Positions 1 through 13,214 of a stretch of 64,000 bases of DNA are shown here, piece after piece. This DNA comes from Caenorhabditis remanei (lineage: Eukaryota; Nematoda; Chromadorea; Rhabditida; Rhabditidae): positions 5,952,001-6,016,000 of the forward strand of contig NC_071332.1 of assembly GCF_010183535.1 (NCBI RefSeq). The letters run 5' to 3'. The number at the start of each line of letters is the position of its first letter. Positions within the stretch are counted from its first letter, which is position 1. The position numbers and the translations under genes are program-made. The notes under the pieces are model-generated. The model did no database searches and was not told the DNA's origin. It saw only the letters and a program-made list of their open reading frames with translations.

Positions 1-1
1 A

Positions 2-465
2 GATGAGCAAGAAGGGGTCGCAGAAGCTGTGTGAAAAGAAAAATCATTTGAAAACGGGTCTTCATTGTTACCAATTTTGTTGTTATGTTTATTTCAATTT
101 GTTATATAAAGCTATTCTTTTAGCTTTCTCATTCTTTATTACCATGTCTTTCACATTACCTATACTTGATTTCAAATGTGTTTGCAATAGAAACCTTCAT
201 AACCTTCTCTTCTCAGACAAAAATGAGCGAGAAGACACGTAATCTTATGCTAAAAAACTCGACACCGAGCAGCAGTCAGCACCACATTTCGAACAGTGTT
301 CCGCTCAACGTCTTCCGAGGAACCAGCCTCATTACACAACTGGAACAACAAAAGTACCCGACTTCTTTCACCGCAGTTGCTTCCGACTTCGACAACATAA
401 TTGTACCTTCTTGCCCAAACATTTCGATTCCAACTCAAACGGCTGATTCAACCACCGACAGCTGA
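2..465 (+). CDS. 3' end of an unidentified protein-coding gene (partial)
   Basis: The window opens inside a gene. Bases 2-28 read in frame as an acidic exon end (DEQEGVAEA), followed by a GT donor. An acceptor with a TTCTCTTCTCAG tract sits at 205-216, and the last exon runs 217-465 to a TGA. In that frame the last exon encodes about 82 residues rich in Ser, Thr, Asn and Pro with no recognisable domain. An internal ATG follows the acceptor, so this exon could alternatively be a short gene of its own. The gene lies upstream of the EIF1AD-like gene on the same strand, 416 bp away, which is too far for a typical worm operon. Function not recognised. The splice junction is inferred; the open frame and stop are seen directly. 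Confidence 0.5.
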
Positions 466-881
466 TAACTTCGATCTCTCTATTCTTACTCGAAATAAAC
501 TATTTGTATTATATTTATTATCTTCAAGATTTTTGCTGAATTGTTCAATCGTTAAACAACTGCGTAAACACTCCAGTACCTCCGTAAATCGGCATATCGA
601 GTTTAGCGCCAATTCACTAGAAACACGCCAGTTCGTTGGCAGTATCGCGTCAACAATTTTTTATCAGTTTTCGCAATTTCTAGAGTTTTTCCTATGAATT
701 CTTTCTTGTTCTAGAATTTTCCTTTTGATTAGTTGCAAAAAATTTTATTCGGTTCAACAATCAATATATTTCAGGTTCGATTTACAGGGCCTTCCCCCAG
801 TTTATGCGTATAAGTAGAAGAAGTGATACATTAATCGTTTACTTCCCAACTTGAACCACACAACTCTCTCGACACGAAATC
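466..881. other. Intergenic stretch: 3' UTR and EIF1AD-like promoter
   Basis: No gene seen. It contains AT-rich DNA, two T-rich acceptor-like tracts (near 715 and 770) and a pyrimidine-rich run just before the next start codon. Confidence 0.5.
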
Positions 882-1749
882 ATGTCTGCCGCTACTAAAA
901 AGAGATACATCACCAACAAGGTTATTCATAATTTATTCTTCAGTTCATTCGAACTATTTAGTTTTCTAGGTTGGAAGCGAGTTCTATGAACTTGCTGAAG
1001 AAGATATCATTGCACAGGTCCGGCAATCGCGAGGAAACAACCTGCATGAAGTATACGATCAGAACGGCGACAGCTACGTCGTTTCGATGCCAACAAAGTT
1101 TCGGAAAGCCGTTTGGCTCCGTCGCGACCAATTCGTTGTTGTTCGACCGATTGCTGAAGGGGACAAGGTAAAACTTGGATAAAAAATTGCTTCATGTTTT
1201 ATATTTATCTAATTTTCAGGTTAAAGGAGAGATCGAATACATTTTGGATCAGGAGAACGTGCTCTACATTCGAGAGCTCGGGAAATGGCCGTCGTGCTTC
1301 GAGGAACAGGCTCTGAAAATGACTCGAGAATCAAAGCGCGGGAACACGAATGACCAAATGATTGATGACGATATGCTTCCACCAAGGTACAGTGAACATC
1401 CATCAAAGATCGTCTTGTTCCACTGATATTTCTTTGAGCGGTCAGATGTCCCTCGTAACCCCGTACATTTATTCTCAGAAATAACTGGCTGCGGGTGATT
1501 TATAATAACCTTTCTATATGCATTTTGCAAGAGATACAATACGCTAGATCAATGACATCATATGCCATACCGACACTCTTTTGCATGACAGTAAAATAAA
1601 TTCTTGTTTATTTCAGTGAAAGCGAAGAGGAGGATGACGAATCGGAAGAGGAGGAGGGGACGTATGATGAGGATGAGGACGTCGACGATGAAGACGAGGA
1701 AGAATTCGATACGTACAACCCGAACCGAATGCAGGCGCCTTCCAAATAA
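882..1749 (+). CDS. EIF1AD-type RNA-binding protein (eIF1A S1-like domain)
   Basis: Four exons (882-920, 970-1167, 1220-1386, 1617-1749) give a 178-residue protein. Residues about 8-95 form an eIF1A-type OB fold, with the family motif RGNNLHEV followed by a conserved MPTKFRKAVWLRRDQFVVV strand and GEIEYIL. The tail (about residues 130-170) is an extremely acidic Glu/Asp run, usual for EIF1AD proteins, which in other animals are small nuclear RNA-binding proteins. The C. elegans counterpart is, from memory, ZK856.11. The start was chosen because MSAATKKRYITNKV matches the family N-terminus and exon 1 ends on a good donor. It sits 535 bp upstream of chpf-1 on the same strand. Identification to family is secure; function in worms is inferred from the family. 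Confidence 0.9.
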
Positions 1750-2283
1750 ATTGTTAACTTTTTTGTGTTGAATTGTTGTTGTTCACTATCACATTTTCTT
1801 TAGTTCTTCACGTGTTTTCTTCAATTACTCTTATTTATCGTGTCCTCCCACCCCGTCAGTCGCCTTTACTTTCCTGTTTATGTGCCTATTGCCTCCCTGG
1901 CATGATGACTACGTCCATTTCATAAAGATAAGACAGTTGCTTTGAAAATCAATAGTTGTCTCTTCTTTCTTCTCCGACTTCTCTCCGCGTTATCCTCGTT
2001 TTAAACGATTGTGGCTAATCGATAGTGGCCATATCTCATTTCTATCTGTACACTTATCAAGGACATCGTCTCTTTTTTCACCGAACTGTGTTTTCCACTG
2101 TCTACTGATTTCATCGGTACATGTGGTTTTTCTCTTCTCTTACCGTCCGATTATGCAAAACATAGTTCATTTGTGGGCGGAGTTTCGAATGTATTTCGTG
2201 TTTGCTCTTATTTTCAGAATTCATTCCCATTTCTCTCCGCCCTTTTCCCTATCAAACGTCGAACATTTCCAGCTTTTTTCAAA
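1750..2283. other. Intergenic stretch: EIF1AD-like 3' UTR and chpf-1 upstream region
   Basis: No gene seen. A GATA-type site (AAAGATAAGAC) lies near 1925 and a pyrimidine-rich block covers 1960-2010. The chpf-1 ATG follows an AG at the end of a pyrimidine tract (2268-2280). Confidence 0.4.
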
Positions 2284-3024
2284 ATGGGAAACAGCAGCTC
2301 ATTGATGTTAAGAGATGAAGAAATCGAAGAAATCATGAATGAAACGGAATGTAAGTAATTGATTGAAATGAAATCGTTTGAATTTTTTCCTTCAGTCAAC
2401 AGAAACCAAATTGTTCGACTCTACAGCAGATTTTTATCGTTAGATAAAAAAGGTTTTACTCATTAATAAGGGAAGTCATCAATTTAATTGCTCGTTTTCC
2501 AGGACAAGGATACCTCTCTCGAGATGACTTTCTAAATGTTCCCGAGTTGGCGGTGAACCCACTTGGCGATCGAATCGTTGACGCATTCTTCACATTGGCC
2601 TCGTCAAACGGTGATAACGAAGAACAGCAATTGAATTTCCGTCAGTTTGTCAGAATTCTCGCCCACTTTCAACCGATTTCCCGAGTGAAAAAGAATGCAT
2701 TGAACTCGCGAAAAGACAAATTATTGTGTAAGTTTCAATGTTTAAACTACGATTTTACACTACATCTACCCCTCCTTTTTTACAGTCGCCTTCAAAATGT
2801 ACGACCTGAACAAGAACGACTATATCACTCGTGAAGAATTTAAAGTGATTTTGAACAGTATGGTTGGCGCAAATATAACATCTGATCAATTGGATAAAAT
2901 TGCTGACCGAACAATCGAAGAAGCTGATGCAGATCGTGATGGCAAGATTTCATTTGAAGAATTCTGTAGAGCAATGGAAAAAACGGACATTGAAGAGAAA
3001 ATGTCTATTCGATTCCTCAATTAA
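2284..3024 (+). CDS. chpf-1: Calcineurin B homologous protein (CHP1-like EF-hand)
   Basis: Four exons (2284-2350, 2396-2452, 2503-2727, 2786-3024) give 195 residues, the same length as vertebrate CHP1. The N-terminus MGNSSS is a myristoylation signal. The C-terminal half carries two canonical calcium-binding EF hands, DLNKNDYITREE (about residues 122-133) and DADRDGKISFEE (about 163-174). The two N-terminal EF hands are degenerate, as usual in this family. CHP proteins bind membrane Na+/H+ exchangers and inhibit calcineurin signalling; a membrane-peripheral calcium sensor is the likely role. The C. elegans orthologue is, from memory, chpf-1 (ZK856.8), and the position next to the EIF1AD-like gene and cul-5 fits. 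High confidence in family; the orthologue symbol rests on synteny. Confidence 0.9.
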
Positions 3025-3236
3025 TCGCAACATTGCCATCATCTCCCCTCCCGCTACTCTCTTTTTCAGTTTGCCATTTACTTTTTTGACTTTTAAACAT
3101 GTACATATTTTTACCTCGCCTTGAATACAATATCAAACGGAGAAAAGTTTCATAAAATGTCGTGTTCTGTTATCTTCCAACCAAGAAAATGAATTAGTTT
3201 TATCACTTATTTCCGTCCGTAAAAATCGAATCAAAT

Positions 3237-3648
3237 TTATAATGGCGCGCATTGTCCCTTGCAGATAGCTCCTTGACGATCCTTTTGAACTGGCTTCAAA
3301 TCATCTCCAACCTTGTAAGTGACTCTTCCAATTCCATCCAAAGTAACTTTGACAGTGGAGACTGGCTTGCCGTACTCATCCCAGGTAGTGATCTCCCAAT
3401 CTTTCAATCCACATTCATCAGCCTTTTGTTGGAAAGTGTTCTTCTGAAGCTTCTTCAAATAACTCCATCTAAAAATTGTTTAATATAGTTTACTTTCAGA
3501 TATTTATAACAAACCTCTCAGACTTCTTTCCATTGCTGGCAGCAATTTGTCCACTGAACTTTTTGTCAGTGTCCGATTTCAAATGAACGATGATGTCACA
3601 GGCGAGGGCGACCGAGAGAAAGACCAAAAGAAGAATGGAAATTCGCAT
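3237..3648 (-). CDS. Small secreted nematode protein of unknown function
   Basis: Two exons (3515-3648 and 3237-3468, complement) give 121 residues. Residues 1-16 (MRISILLLVFLSVALA) are a clear signal peptide. The mature part has four cysteines, one just after the predicted cleavage site, one mid-protein (ADECGLKDW) and two near the C-terminus (CKGQC). A central stretch with alternating hydrophobic residues suggests a beta-sandwich-like fold. The gene is convergent with chpf-1, 212 bp apart. I do not recognise the family; it resembles small secreted worm proteins of the transthyretin-like size class, but no diagnostic motif was found. Translation, splice sites and signal peptide are seen; secretion is inferred. 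Confidence 0.8.
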
Positions 3649-5960
3649 TCTGAAATTCTTCTTTTTGTTTTGAACAATAGGAAAAAAGAACGAAGAATCT
3701 TTATCAAAACTTGATATTTCTTTTCTGACTGAAAATATGGAAATAAAAATATGGAAAGTATGGAAATAAAAAAAAGATCGAAAAATGAAAACCGATAATT
3801 GGTTATATACTTTCGGGCGGTACAAACAGGTAGTCACCGCAGTCGACAAGTATGATTCAACACTGGTGGAAATTGACGAGACGAGACGACAAGATGGGCT
3901 GTCCTTGAGCCGAAACGATTGGTGTTGTTACACAAAATGAAATAAAAACGATGAAGATGAATGAACTGAAGCATTGAATCAGTATTGTTTTCAAATAAAC
4001 AACAACTGTCGTGTGTTTTTGAATTCTTTTTCGTCCAGTGGAGATTCCTCACGTTTCCCACTGAATCAGTGTTCGGTGGGAACTTGTAAAGTATTGTTTT
4101 TCGGTTAAAATAATATTTCAAAAATACGATGAATCATGACTGTGAGAACGGTAAATATCTTGGGAACGGTGTCACATGAGAATTATTTGTAGATGAAGAA
4201 AAACAATAACACAGTAATGAACAGGCAAAAGCGGTGTACTAGTTGTGTCCAGCCATGACATAAAAAGAACTACCTAAATACAAATTTCGGAACATGTTAT
4301 TCAGATTTTCAAATTATAGTTGTAATGGGATTTTTAATGAAAACAAAAAAAAATTGAATTCAATATTGGACACCGGAATTGTAGTTTCCCTGTGATGGTT
4401 CACAACGGATAATCCAGATGATTTGGTATGGGTTCAAAAACATTTAACCGGTTTCTTCATTGGTTGTCTGGAGTTCGAAGTTCATCTTAAATTTAATTTT
4501 AAACTTCCTTTCTTTCAACTGAAACCGTTGTTTTTCATCACGCACTCAGTAAGTCTTACTGTATCGTAATACATTCCAAATTGGAATTTCCAATCACCAT
4601 TCATGATCAAGGTTGAAATCTTCATATTCAAATTATGACTTATAATCTATGGCTTTCCAGCAACAAATACATCAACAGACATAACGGTTTACCATACCGA
4701 CAGAACACTGTCACGTGTTTATGTAAATGTATGAACTGGTGACTATTCAACAAAAAATAAAACAAAACATAAAGAGAAACAGTTACAAAATAGTTATTGT
4801 TTGTAACGAAAAGGGATGAAAAATATTTTATTCATTGTAATAAAAATGAAGCAGGAAATCGTTTTCGGAAAAGTTTTGGTTTTTCCTGCTCTCGGATTCT
4901 GTATATATGGTAACCTCTTGTATTGTTTGGGGAATTTGAGAACGATTGAAGTTTATTAATCTCTTCAGAAATTCACTCCAACATACTCCAAGCCGAAGTC
5001 GAGCAGATCAAATGAGAATAAAGTCTTATTTTCTATATTTTGATCCATAACTTCCGAAGGTCAAAGTGTTATATTATTCCAACACCTCTATGTAGTTCAA
5101 AATTTTACCCAATCGTTAAAAATCTATTGATCTGTTCTTAGTATGAAGTGAGGTATTCGAGAACTGTTTCAGAGAAAACTTCAACTCCAACTCCTCTATC
5201 CTTCCGCTCCCGAACTCGAACTCTAAAACTCCAAAAAAGTTTCTGGAGTCTATGGTCACCTTGATTCACTATTAGTCTAACCAAGTTGTCTAAAGACGTC
5301 AGTAGGAATTGAATCAAAAAGGAAAAAGAGAATTGAATTATAGCTGGCTAACCATTAGTGAGTTTTCCAGTACAATCTGAAATCTTGAACACTTGCAGGC
5401 AGATCCCCTGCATCTGTAAATCCTTGATCTTTCAAAAAAATCTCTGCAAATTCTCAAAGAATATTTTTCCCATCCGCAAAAAGAATTTGTCACTCTATTA
5501 TTTTTCTGAAAAAATGAGAAAAGAATGAAGATTTGCAAACAATAAATGAATAACTTTAATAGATCTTGTTTCCGCCCGCAGGTTTCTTTCTCTTCTTCTT
5601 TTTCATGAATGAATTAGTAAAAAAAAGAAAAAGAACTGAAATGGGGACAATGGAGAGACAATGGAGAGGCAAAATAAATGCAGATCATAACATAAAAGAG
5701 ATACACGAAAATATATATGTATATAAGGGGGGTAAATGTAGATGGATAGGTATCAAAAATAGAAAAAGAACTGGAACATCAATGAGTATTAATAGTTATA
5801 AATATAGAGGGATAGTGTGGCACCAAAACTTTAAGAAAAGAGCGGTGAGTAGGATGAGAAAATATAGGAAAAAAAGAGATCAAGTCGGAAAAATATCAGA
5901 TCGATTGGCACGGTTTGAGGCTATAGACAGCTAACTATTGAAGGGATCCGGTTGGAGGGT
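3649..5960. other. Intergenic stretch without a recognisable gene
   Basis: About 2.3 kb of AT-rich DNA. Open frames here are short, lack codon bias and lack splice signals that extend them. No RNA gene recognised. Confidence 0.5.
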
Positions 5961-7210
5961 TTACTTCTTTTTGTCAAATGCCTTGAATTGACGACGGAGA
6001 CGGCATTCGCAGAGGATTGGGACCTGGAAATTGTAGAGTTAATTTGAATAATGCTTGTCGTTCGGAACTCTCAGGAAATACGGTTTTAAATTTTGAAACT
6101 AATAGACTATATTGGACCCTTAAGATTTAGATTTGATGTCAACACTTTAGAAATATTAACCTGAATAAGTTACATCACTAAAAAACTCAAGAAGAGTATC
6201 CGAATATTGCCCAAAGGGGGCTTAGCTCGTTTTTCAGCATTCTTTGGAATTACGGTATTTTCATTTGTCACAAAACTGTCTAACAGATTGATTGGGTATC
6301 AGGGATTCTACTGTGAAATAAAGATTCACAAAAAAATTAGTCGTTATTCACTCGTTATCGTCTCTTTATCGTTCCGAAAAAGACAAGAAACTCTTAGGCT
6401 GATAAATCGTCGAGTTCACATGCTGGTTTCAAGGTGTCATATCTCGACTCAAATTATATTTTTGTTGGTTTAAAATTCAGAGTTGGAATGCTAATAATCG
6501 ATTTACCTTATTTTCGAATTTCAAGCTAAATGCACCCAGGTTAACCTAACAAGAAATTCTCATAGTTTCCACCCAAACTTACCCGAATAGAAGCTGCGAA
6601 GAATGGTCCGCCTGACTTGACGACTCGAACATTGGCTGGCCTGTGCTCATAGACTGTGACGCATTCCGAGATGAACCTGGAATCAAAACTATTTTGTTTT
6701 GTCTCCACTCCCCCTTCTAAACTTACAAATCGTGATCAACACCATGGCATGGGGGTCTATTCTCTCCGAGGCACTCTACAAAAGTGGCCTCCAGGAAGCT
6801 CTCCTCGTCTTGCTGGATCTCGACTCGACTTCCGTTGGCGACTGAAAATTTTGTGATTTGAAAGATTTGGGTCTCGTTTGAAACGGAGGAAACTCACTAT
6901 GTCCATATTGTGGCCGATGATTTTGTCGAATTTTGGTTGGACAGACCTCCTCGGTGTGCTCGCTGAGTCCCACTAGAATCGACTTTCTCTTCCGAAGGAG
7001 AATAGGATCGGAGGGTGCGACAGCAGGATTCTGTGGATCAGATGCCGCCGCCTCCTCGTCTATTCTTTCAATTGGATCAACGACTACCACTAAAAGAAAT
7101 GGAAAGTGTGGAATTTGATATTCTATTTATAGTGCTAGTTGACACTTACCGTAGGATTTGCAGAGTGCAAGAATTGTGAATACAACAATAAGCTGGTAGA
7201 ATGAAGACAT
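5961..7210 (-). CDS. Secreted cystine-knot protein, Spaetzle/neurotrophin-like
   Basis: Five complement exons (7150-7210, 6898-7089, 6727-6841, 6583-6676, 5961-6023) join in one frame to give 174 residues. Residues 1-20 form a signal peptide (MSSFYQLIVVFTILALCKSY). A dibasic-containing pro-region (LLRKRKS) follows. From about residue 75 the pattern EEVCPTKIR, then NGSRVEIQQ, FVECLGENRPPC, ISECVTVYEHRP and finally VPILCECRLR gives seven cysteines in the arrangement of the Spaetzle/Trunk cystine knot, including the terminal C-x-C. These ligands act extracellularly, usually as proteolytically processed dimers; the RKRK site could be the processing site. The last exon encodes only about 20 residues, a layout easily missed by gene finders. 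Family assignment is from motif pattern only; other cystine-knot hormones remain possible. Confidence 0.75.
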
Positions 7211-8276
7211 TCGGAGAAAATTCAGAAGACAAGTACTCTGAAAATTTTTTCTGTTTTCAGAATTCAGATGAATTCGTAGAAAAGCGAGGAGAAGAGGTGG
7301 AGCAGATAAAAGGGGCGGAGTCTCCGGGATAAGCTGATGTATATGGATGAACTATGCTTCTTCTTCTATCAAGAGAAAAATGGGCTGGGTCGAAAAAAAG
7401 CGATAGAGTAGATCAAATTAAGGTGTCGACGTATTTGAGAATGTAAATTGATTTTGGACGTCAGTGCTCCGTTGTAGTTTCAGGTAACACCTTCTAGAGG
7501 CCAGTGGAAACTGGCGGTTTGAAGTTTGTAAAGAAAAAAATGATCATGTTTTTTTGAAAAACAAGAACTCGTGAGTGATTTGGAACACCTCGCAAATGAT
7601 GTCAGTGAGCAGGAAATTAATTTCGATTATGAGGATTTTCACACGATCCTCTTATTAGTTCCGAACAGTTGGTTCCGTGTTTGGAAAGCGTTTTTTGGAG
7701 TTTTTGTCCAAAAGAGAAACTTCGGACGATTGGAAACTGAGATGTTTTGAAACCGTTCTGAATGGTCTTGGGTTCAAGAAGTTCAATATGAAAAATATAC
7801 CGTTTCCGTCGTGCTCTTCTGAATCAAACTCTTATATAAACAACAGAAATAATGAGTTCAATTTTAGAAACCGCACTACTTGAAAACTTTTTTGTCACTC
7901 ATTTTGTTTTCTCACAAAAAAATTATTTCGTTAATGACGACAGTTGTTTTCAGATATATTCAAACACAAAAGCGGATGCACTTACTATTATGGAACAAGC
8001 ACTTTTAGTGAAAAGCGTTGAAATTTCGAAGCGGAATGAATAAATATTTCGGAAGTGACTGGTGGAGGGGATTATGGCAAATCAACAGATGATTCAAATA
8101 CAAAACAAAAACTTATCCGTAGACAATCCCGAAAACAAGAAATGAAATCACCCGGATTGAGTAAAACATAGATGAGCGCTGGATCGAAATACAGGTGTGC
8201 TCGAGTATTTCTATGAGGGTTGGGGTATACTGTAGGTACAGTAGTCTCACATAACTTTAATTCTAAAATAGGAAAG

Positions 8277-8345
8277 TCGTGGGGGATTCTGAATCTCTTT
8301 CAAACGTCTCAGGCCATATTTGAAAACAAATTCTGAATCCTCATG
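8277..8345 (+). repeat. Dispersed repeat family 2, copy near 8.3 kb
   Basis: A block beginning GTCGTGGGGGATTCTGAATC with a second arm ending TTCTGAATCCTCATGTTC. It is related to copies at 11.2, 18.4, 32.4 and 62.2 kb. Confidence 0.55.
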
Positions 8346-11219
8346 TTCTCATTACTCTCCTTTTCAAAATTTTGTTTTTGAGACTGGATTTCCAGCGACC
8401 TATGTTCTCTCATGCAACTAGAATTCTCACAAAAGTGCGGGTGTTTCAGACGCATCCATATAGAATGAACTTGATCTGAAAATCAAAAATTCCACTTCTC
8501 ACGAGCACTTCTAGAAAGTGGATCAAGATCTACAAGTTTTCCAAGAATCATGAAATAATAATCAACAGATATTGAGGAAAAAGCAGACATTGCTCTCTAC
8601 ACTTTTTCTCCTTTTTATACGCCAATAAATGTTTCAAGATCAAGCTCAATTTCCTAGTAAAAAGTGGGTTCGACTTCTCGTTTTCATGATCATTTCCGCT
8701 GCAAATATGACGGTTACAAAATTGAATTATTCTTGATTTTCGTTTGGTAAATCTCTGAAAATTAGGTTATAGGTTGGAAGAGAGCGGGAAATTGAAGTGC
8801 GTAGTTTACAGAACATTCAAACAAAAACGCTTAGAAAGTATCTCGGAACCTTCTTCCAAACTTTTCGTGCTCAGTTTCTAGATTTCAGTTCGAAATGCCA
8901 CTGAGCCCAAAAAATCGCAAAAGGATACAAAAATACCCCTCTATTATCGTTGTTTTGTAGTGACATCTTCCGTAATCCCACACCCCGTAATTATAAAAAG
9001 CAGCTCGAAAAAATGAAAAAAAGGAGAAGACTCGAATAGAACATCTCTTCTTCTGGATCAGATCACAAAGGACGTTAAATCGTTTGACACATCTTGTCAA
9101 AAGTGAAAAATATTCACGTCACTTCGCTTAACAATTCACGTCAAGTCCTTATTGAAAATTTATGTGGAAGGAAGAACTGAGGAAGCCCATATCTATGTCA
9201 ACGGATCATTTGAAACATCAATTGTTTTCAACTTCATTGTTCTGATATTTGGTTTCTTTGGGAGTGTCATAACCCGGATCTCATCAGATAATCAGGGATA
9301 TACCCTACTACAGCTATCGTCTCGTAGTAAATGAGAGTTATCCAGAAGAATCTGATATTATCCAGTAGATTAACATTTGCTCGATTTCAAATCGGATTGG
9401 AAATAAAAAAGATACTATCTGGATCAAATCAAGATCTTGTGATGTTTCGTCTCTTTATGGGTGATCTGTTATAGAGAGATCTGCTGGAAGTGGATTCTTA
9501 TGTGAAAGAAAATCAGAGTAGTAGCTGATATGAATCAGTTTTTTCTGAAGTCTGAGATGCTGATAGTAGAAACTTATGTGAGTCGTAATTGGTCTCAAAG
9601 TTAAAGTCTTGGAATAAAAATTATACCAAAATGACCGCCTTGGAGTCTTCTACGAGATGGAATAGTCAAAATTTCTTTAATGTTAAAAATTCTAACAAAT
9701 TGATGAAAAACTGGATAACTGAAATACTCAAAAAAATCAACCACCGAAAAAGAATCCGATTTAGAAGTGAAAATAAACTTGAAAAAAACATTTGTGTACG
9801 TGCTCTCCGAAACAGGTGAAATTTTGCAGATCTGTTTGCATAATTTTCAGATTCAATCATCACTTTTTCAGCAACACTGACAAATTCTTGTAACGTTGCA
9901 AGCTAAAATTCCATAATTTAGGAATCTGTTTTTGAGTTTTAGATAAAGATAGTGAGGCCCATTAACGGCTTCATTAACATCTTCAGAATGCAAGTAAACA
10001 AAACATTGAGAATCAGTAACCGAAAGAAAGTCAGAAGTCAGAATGAGACCCCCCGCGAGCGTACTATTTTTGATTTTGTTTTTAGTATTCTCATACCTAC
10101 GTCTTCTAGGAGAAGGGCATTTTTAAGCGTTTTAAAATTATTTATAAAAAAAGAAGAAAAGAACAGGAAAGGACAAAGATAAAGATACGAATTGAGTGGG
10201 AGGAATGAGTGGTTTCGATCAGAACATGGTCTCCTTTTTAAACGAAAAGAGGGGCGGTCTTCGTGTTGACACAGTTGCAAAACCAAGCGATGGTTCTGAA
10301 TACGAATTGACACTTGACTGACGTCGAGAGACCTTTATTACAGATTCAAGTCACGGTGTGATCGGGAGATATTTTCAGGAGTAGTAGGCAAGAATCATTG
10401 TAGAAAAAAGTTATGAGTATGACGCAGCCCGCGGTGAAAAAACAATACAGAAATAGTCGAGTGATTCTTCGCTTTTTGAACTGGGCAAGGTTTTTATTTA
10501 GAATTGGAAAAAGGGAAAAGTTCTATAGATGCTTCATCGTTGTTCTCTTGATACTTAGAAAGAAAATACGAACAAAAACAATAGAAGGTTCGAAGATTCT
10601 TAAAAGAAGATTTTTGAGACTCAAACTTTCACAGTTTCTCAGAAAAATAGTTACATTATACCAAACCAGAAACATGAAACAACATTTTAGAATAGAACAG
10701 AAATAGACTAATCAAGACTACGCTGCAAGTTCTGAAACATCACAAGGTTCTTTCAGACTTAGACTAGATAAGCTAGTTATCTGATAGATGTCTGGCACGG
10801 AGTATGGATTCTGTGATTTGATCTGGAGAAATCTATTGCTGATTGTGAGGCAACAAGATTAGTTCCGGATTAGTGAAAAGTGCTTAAAAGTGGGGGTGGA
10901 TGGAACTATTTTTTGGGATGAGAAAACTTTTCTAAGTTCATAGGATTTGAAATGGAAAATGACATAAATACTAGTATCCTAGAAGTAAAATATGAGAATT
11001 TTTAACATAAAAATGGAAAGTGTTGAATCTCGACACACCTGAAGTTTGAAATTCTGATATCTGTAACTGAACCGAGGCCAGTAATTCAAGTAGAATCATT
11101 GATAGTAATTTTACACCTAGCGAATTTAAGAAGATTATAAAACCCAGTTATCTCGGAAATCCAGAGACCATCGTCTGTTCTAAATACATCTTTTTCAAAA
11201 TCTAGTAATGGAAGTTAAT

Positions 11220-11290
11220 ATCAAAAATCCTGTATCTTGGCTCATTTTTACATTGAGCAAAACCTTAAAACCTATTCAGAATCCTCATGA
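11220..11290 (-). repeat. Dispersed repeat family 2, minus-strand copy
   Basis: The reverse complement reads ATGAGGATTCTGAATAGG, then TTTTGCTCAATGTAAAAATG and AGCCAAGATAC. It aligns by eye with 62236-62310 and 18395-18450. Confidence 0.6.
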
Positions 11291-13214
11291 ACACAGAATT
11301 CCAGACGTGTCAAAAACTTGAAGATGATTGTGTTTTGGTGTTTCGAATGTGTTCATAAAAAAGGAGCTATTAATCTTGTTCAAAAACTGAGACTGTAATT
11401 CCAGCCATTCTGACTTCAACCCTACTGTGCTCTATAACTTTACTCTACTCCTGCTCAATATGACTTGATATTTGATTTCTTACTCAATCCGTTAACCATT
11501 TCTCTTTTCCAAGTTTCTGATGTGTTGCTCACCTAAATATCCATGCACATTGCCTATAACGAATTCAATCAAAACCATCATCGAATAAAGTGCAAACAAT
11601 CATAAAAATTGTAGTAAATGTACCTACTCAATTGAGTTATCGAAGCTAATTCCGAGTCTGCGTCAGGTGCAAGGTCGTGACGAGTTCGGGAATCAAGAGA
11701 GAAGTGGGATGGATGGAATGGGGAAAATTGCGGGGGATTTTGGAAAAAAACAAAGACAATTTTCAGAGAGTGGTGGCCAATTTTTGTAATTGGATATAAA
11801 ATTTGAATCATCGAACACATGAAAATAACAGGAAGATTCATTTTTAGAGTAGAATGAGGAAGGAGTCTTTAGAGATCTTCTAGTTCTGAAATTGTGATCT
11901 TCTTGGTTTTGACCTTCTTTAAAATTAAATGAAATTAAGAAAATTAAATTGGTATTTGAAGAAAAAAGAGGGAGTAGTAGTACAAGTACTCAGAATAATG
12001 TCATCAAGAAAAGTTTGGACACAAAGTCAGTCAAGGAAAAGAATAAACTACAAATGAGATGAGAAGTGACCTTTTTGGAAATGAATAAAATGTGAGATGT
12101 TGCTTTCTCCTCTCTTTTTATACTGCAAAAAGAGGGTGGGGGAGCAGAACTGTTTTCAATTCAATTTTCCTGACGTCTTCTGATATATTCTGAAGAATTG
12201 TTCAAAGGGGTGACAAAAAAAGGAGACATTTTCTGAAGAATACGCTTTTGATTTGGTTATTGAAGGTGTAGCAAATTATATTTTGGGCTACTTTTTGATA
12301 TTATTTATGCAATTTTCCGAAAAACTTGAGAATTCTTTCGGGAATCCTTTGGAATTGTTATCAGTATACAAGTCAATTCATTAGAATTTCCGTGCAGAAA
12401 CGGAGAAAAAACACTCGTGGGACCAAGTTTCTGACTCACCAGACGTCTGGAGATATGATGAATTCTGAGATTTCAGAGAGAGGTTTCTGCAAATCGGCTG
12501 GGTATTTCTGTCTTGGAGTATGAAGTATGAAGACAAGTCGAGAAAAAACTTGAAAGGTTCTGGAACAGATTTCAATTATATAGCACTGGAAACTTGATAC
12601 ATTACATTCTATTAAGCTGGAATTGGTATTTTAGTCTTAGTTTTTGGAATGTAATGTTATCTGAAATTCTGAAAATGACATCAAATACAAAACAAAAACA
12701 CAAGTATCTACTTTCAGTTCCTTCAATTAGAAGCATTCCGTCATTCCATACTTCCAAGAATTTCAAATGTTGATTTCAGATCAAAGCGCTATCTATCACA
12801 ATCTGGAAAAAAACCTGTCAATAAGAAAAGTTGCGAATCATTTTCATAATTTCGTTCGATCTACTTCTTTATCAATTTCGTTAATCATTTTTGAGTTGGC
12901 GAGCCACATAGTTGAACTCTTGAACTTGAGATCAAGAATTCGAAATGTTGATTTTTGGAATAAAATGAAAAGAAAATAAGGTTTTTGAAATCAACCTGCA
13001 AAAACCTTGAGTGTGTGAACATGTTGAAGACGCTGAAACAATTTTCAGATGGAATTGCTTCGCAGAAAGCTATTTGAATCCATTTGCAAGAACACCATGC
13101 CCTGAATAAAACCCTAAATGAAAAATGCAAAGTTTTGGAGGGTCTGAAATCTTCATTGGAATAAAGGACTGAAATCTTCATTGGAATTCAGTATAACAGG
13201 TTTCCTAGAATGCT

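Noticed and set aside
5566..5934. 122-residue Lys/Arg-rich open frame
   Set aside because: Very high Lys/Arg/Gly content from purine-rich DNA, no domain, no supporting splice sites.
9589..9819. 76-residue Lys/Asn-rich frame in the gene-poor interval
   Set aside because: Matches AT-rich composition, lacks splice context and family features.
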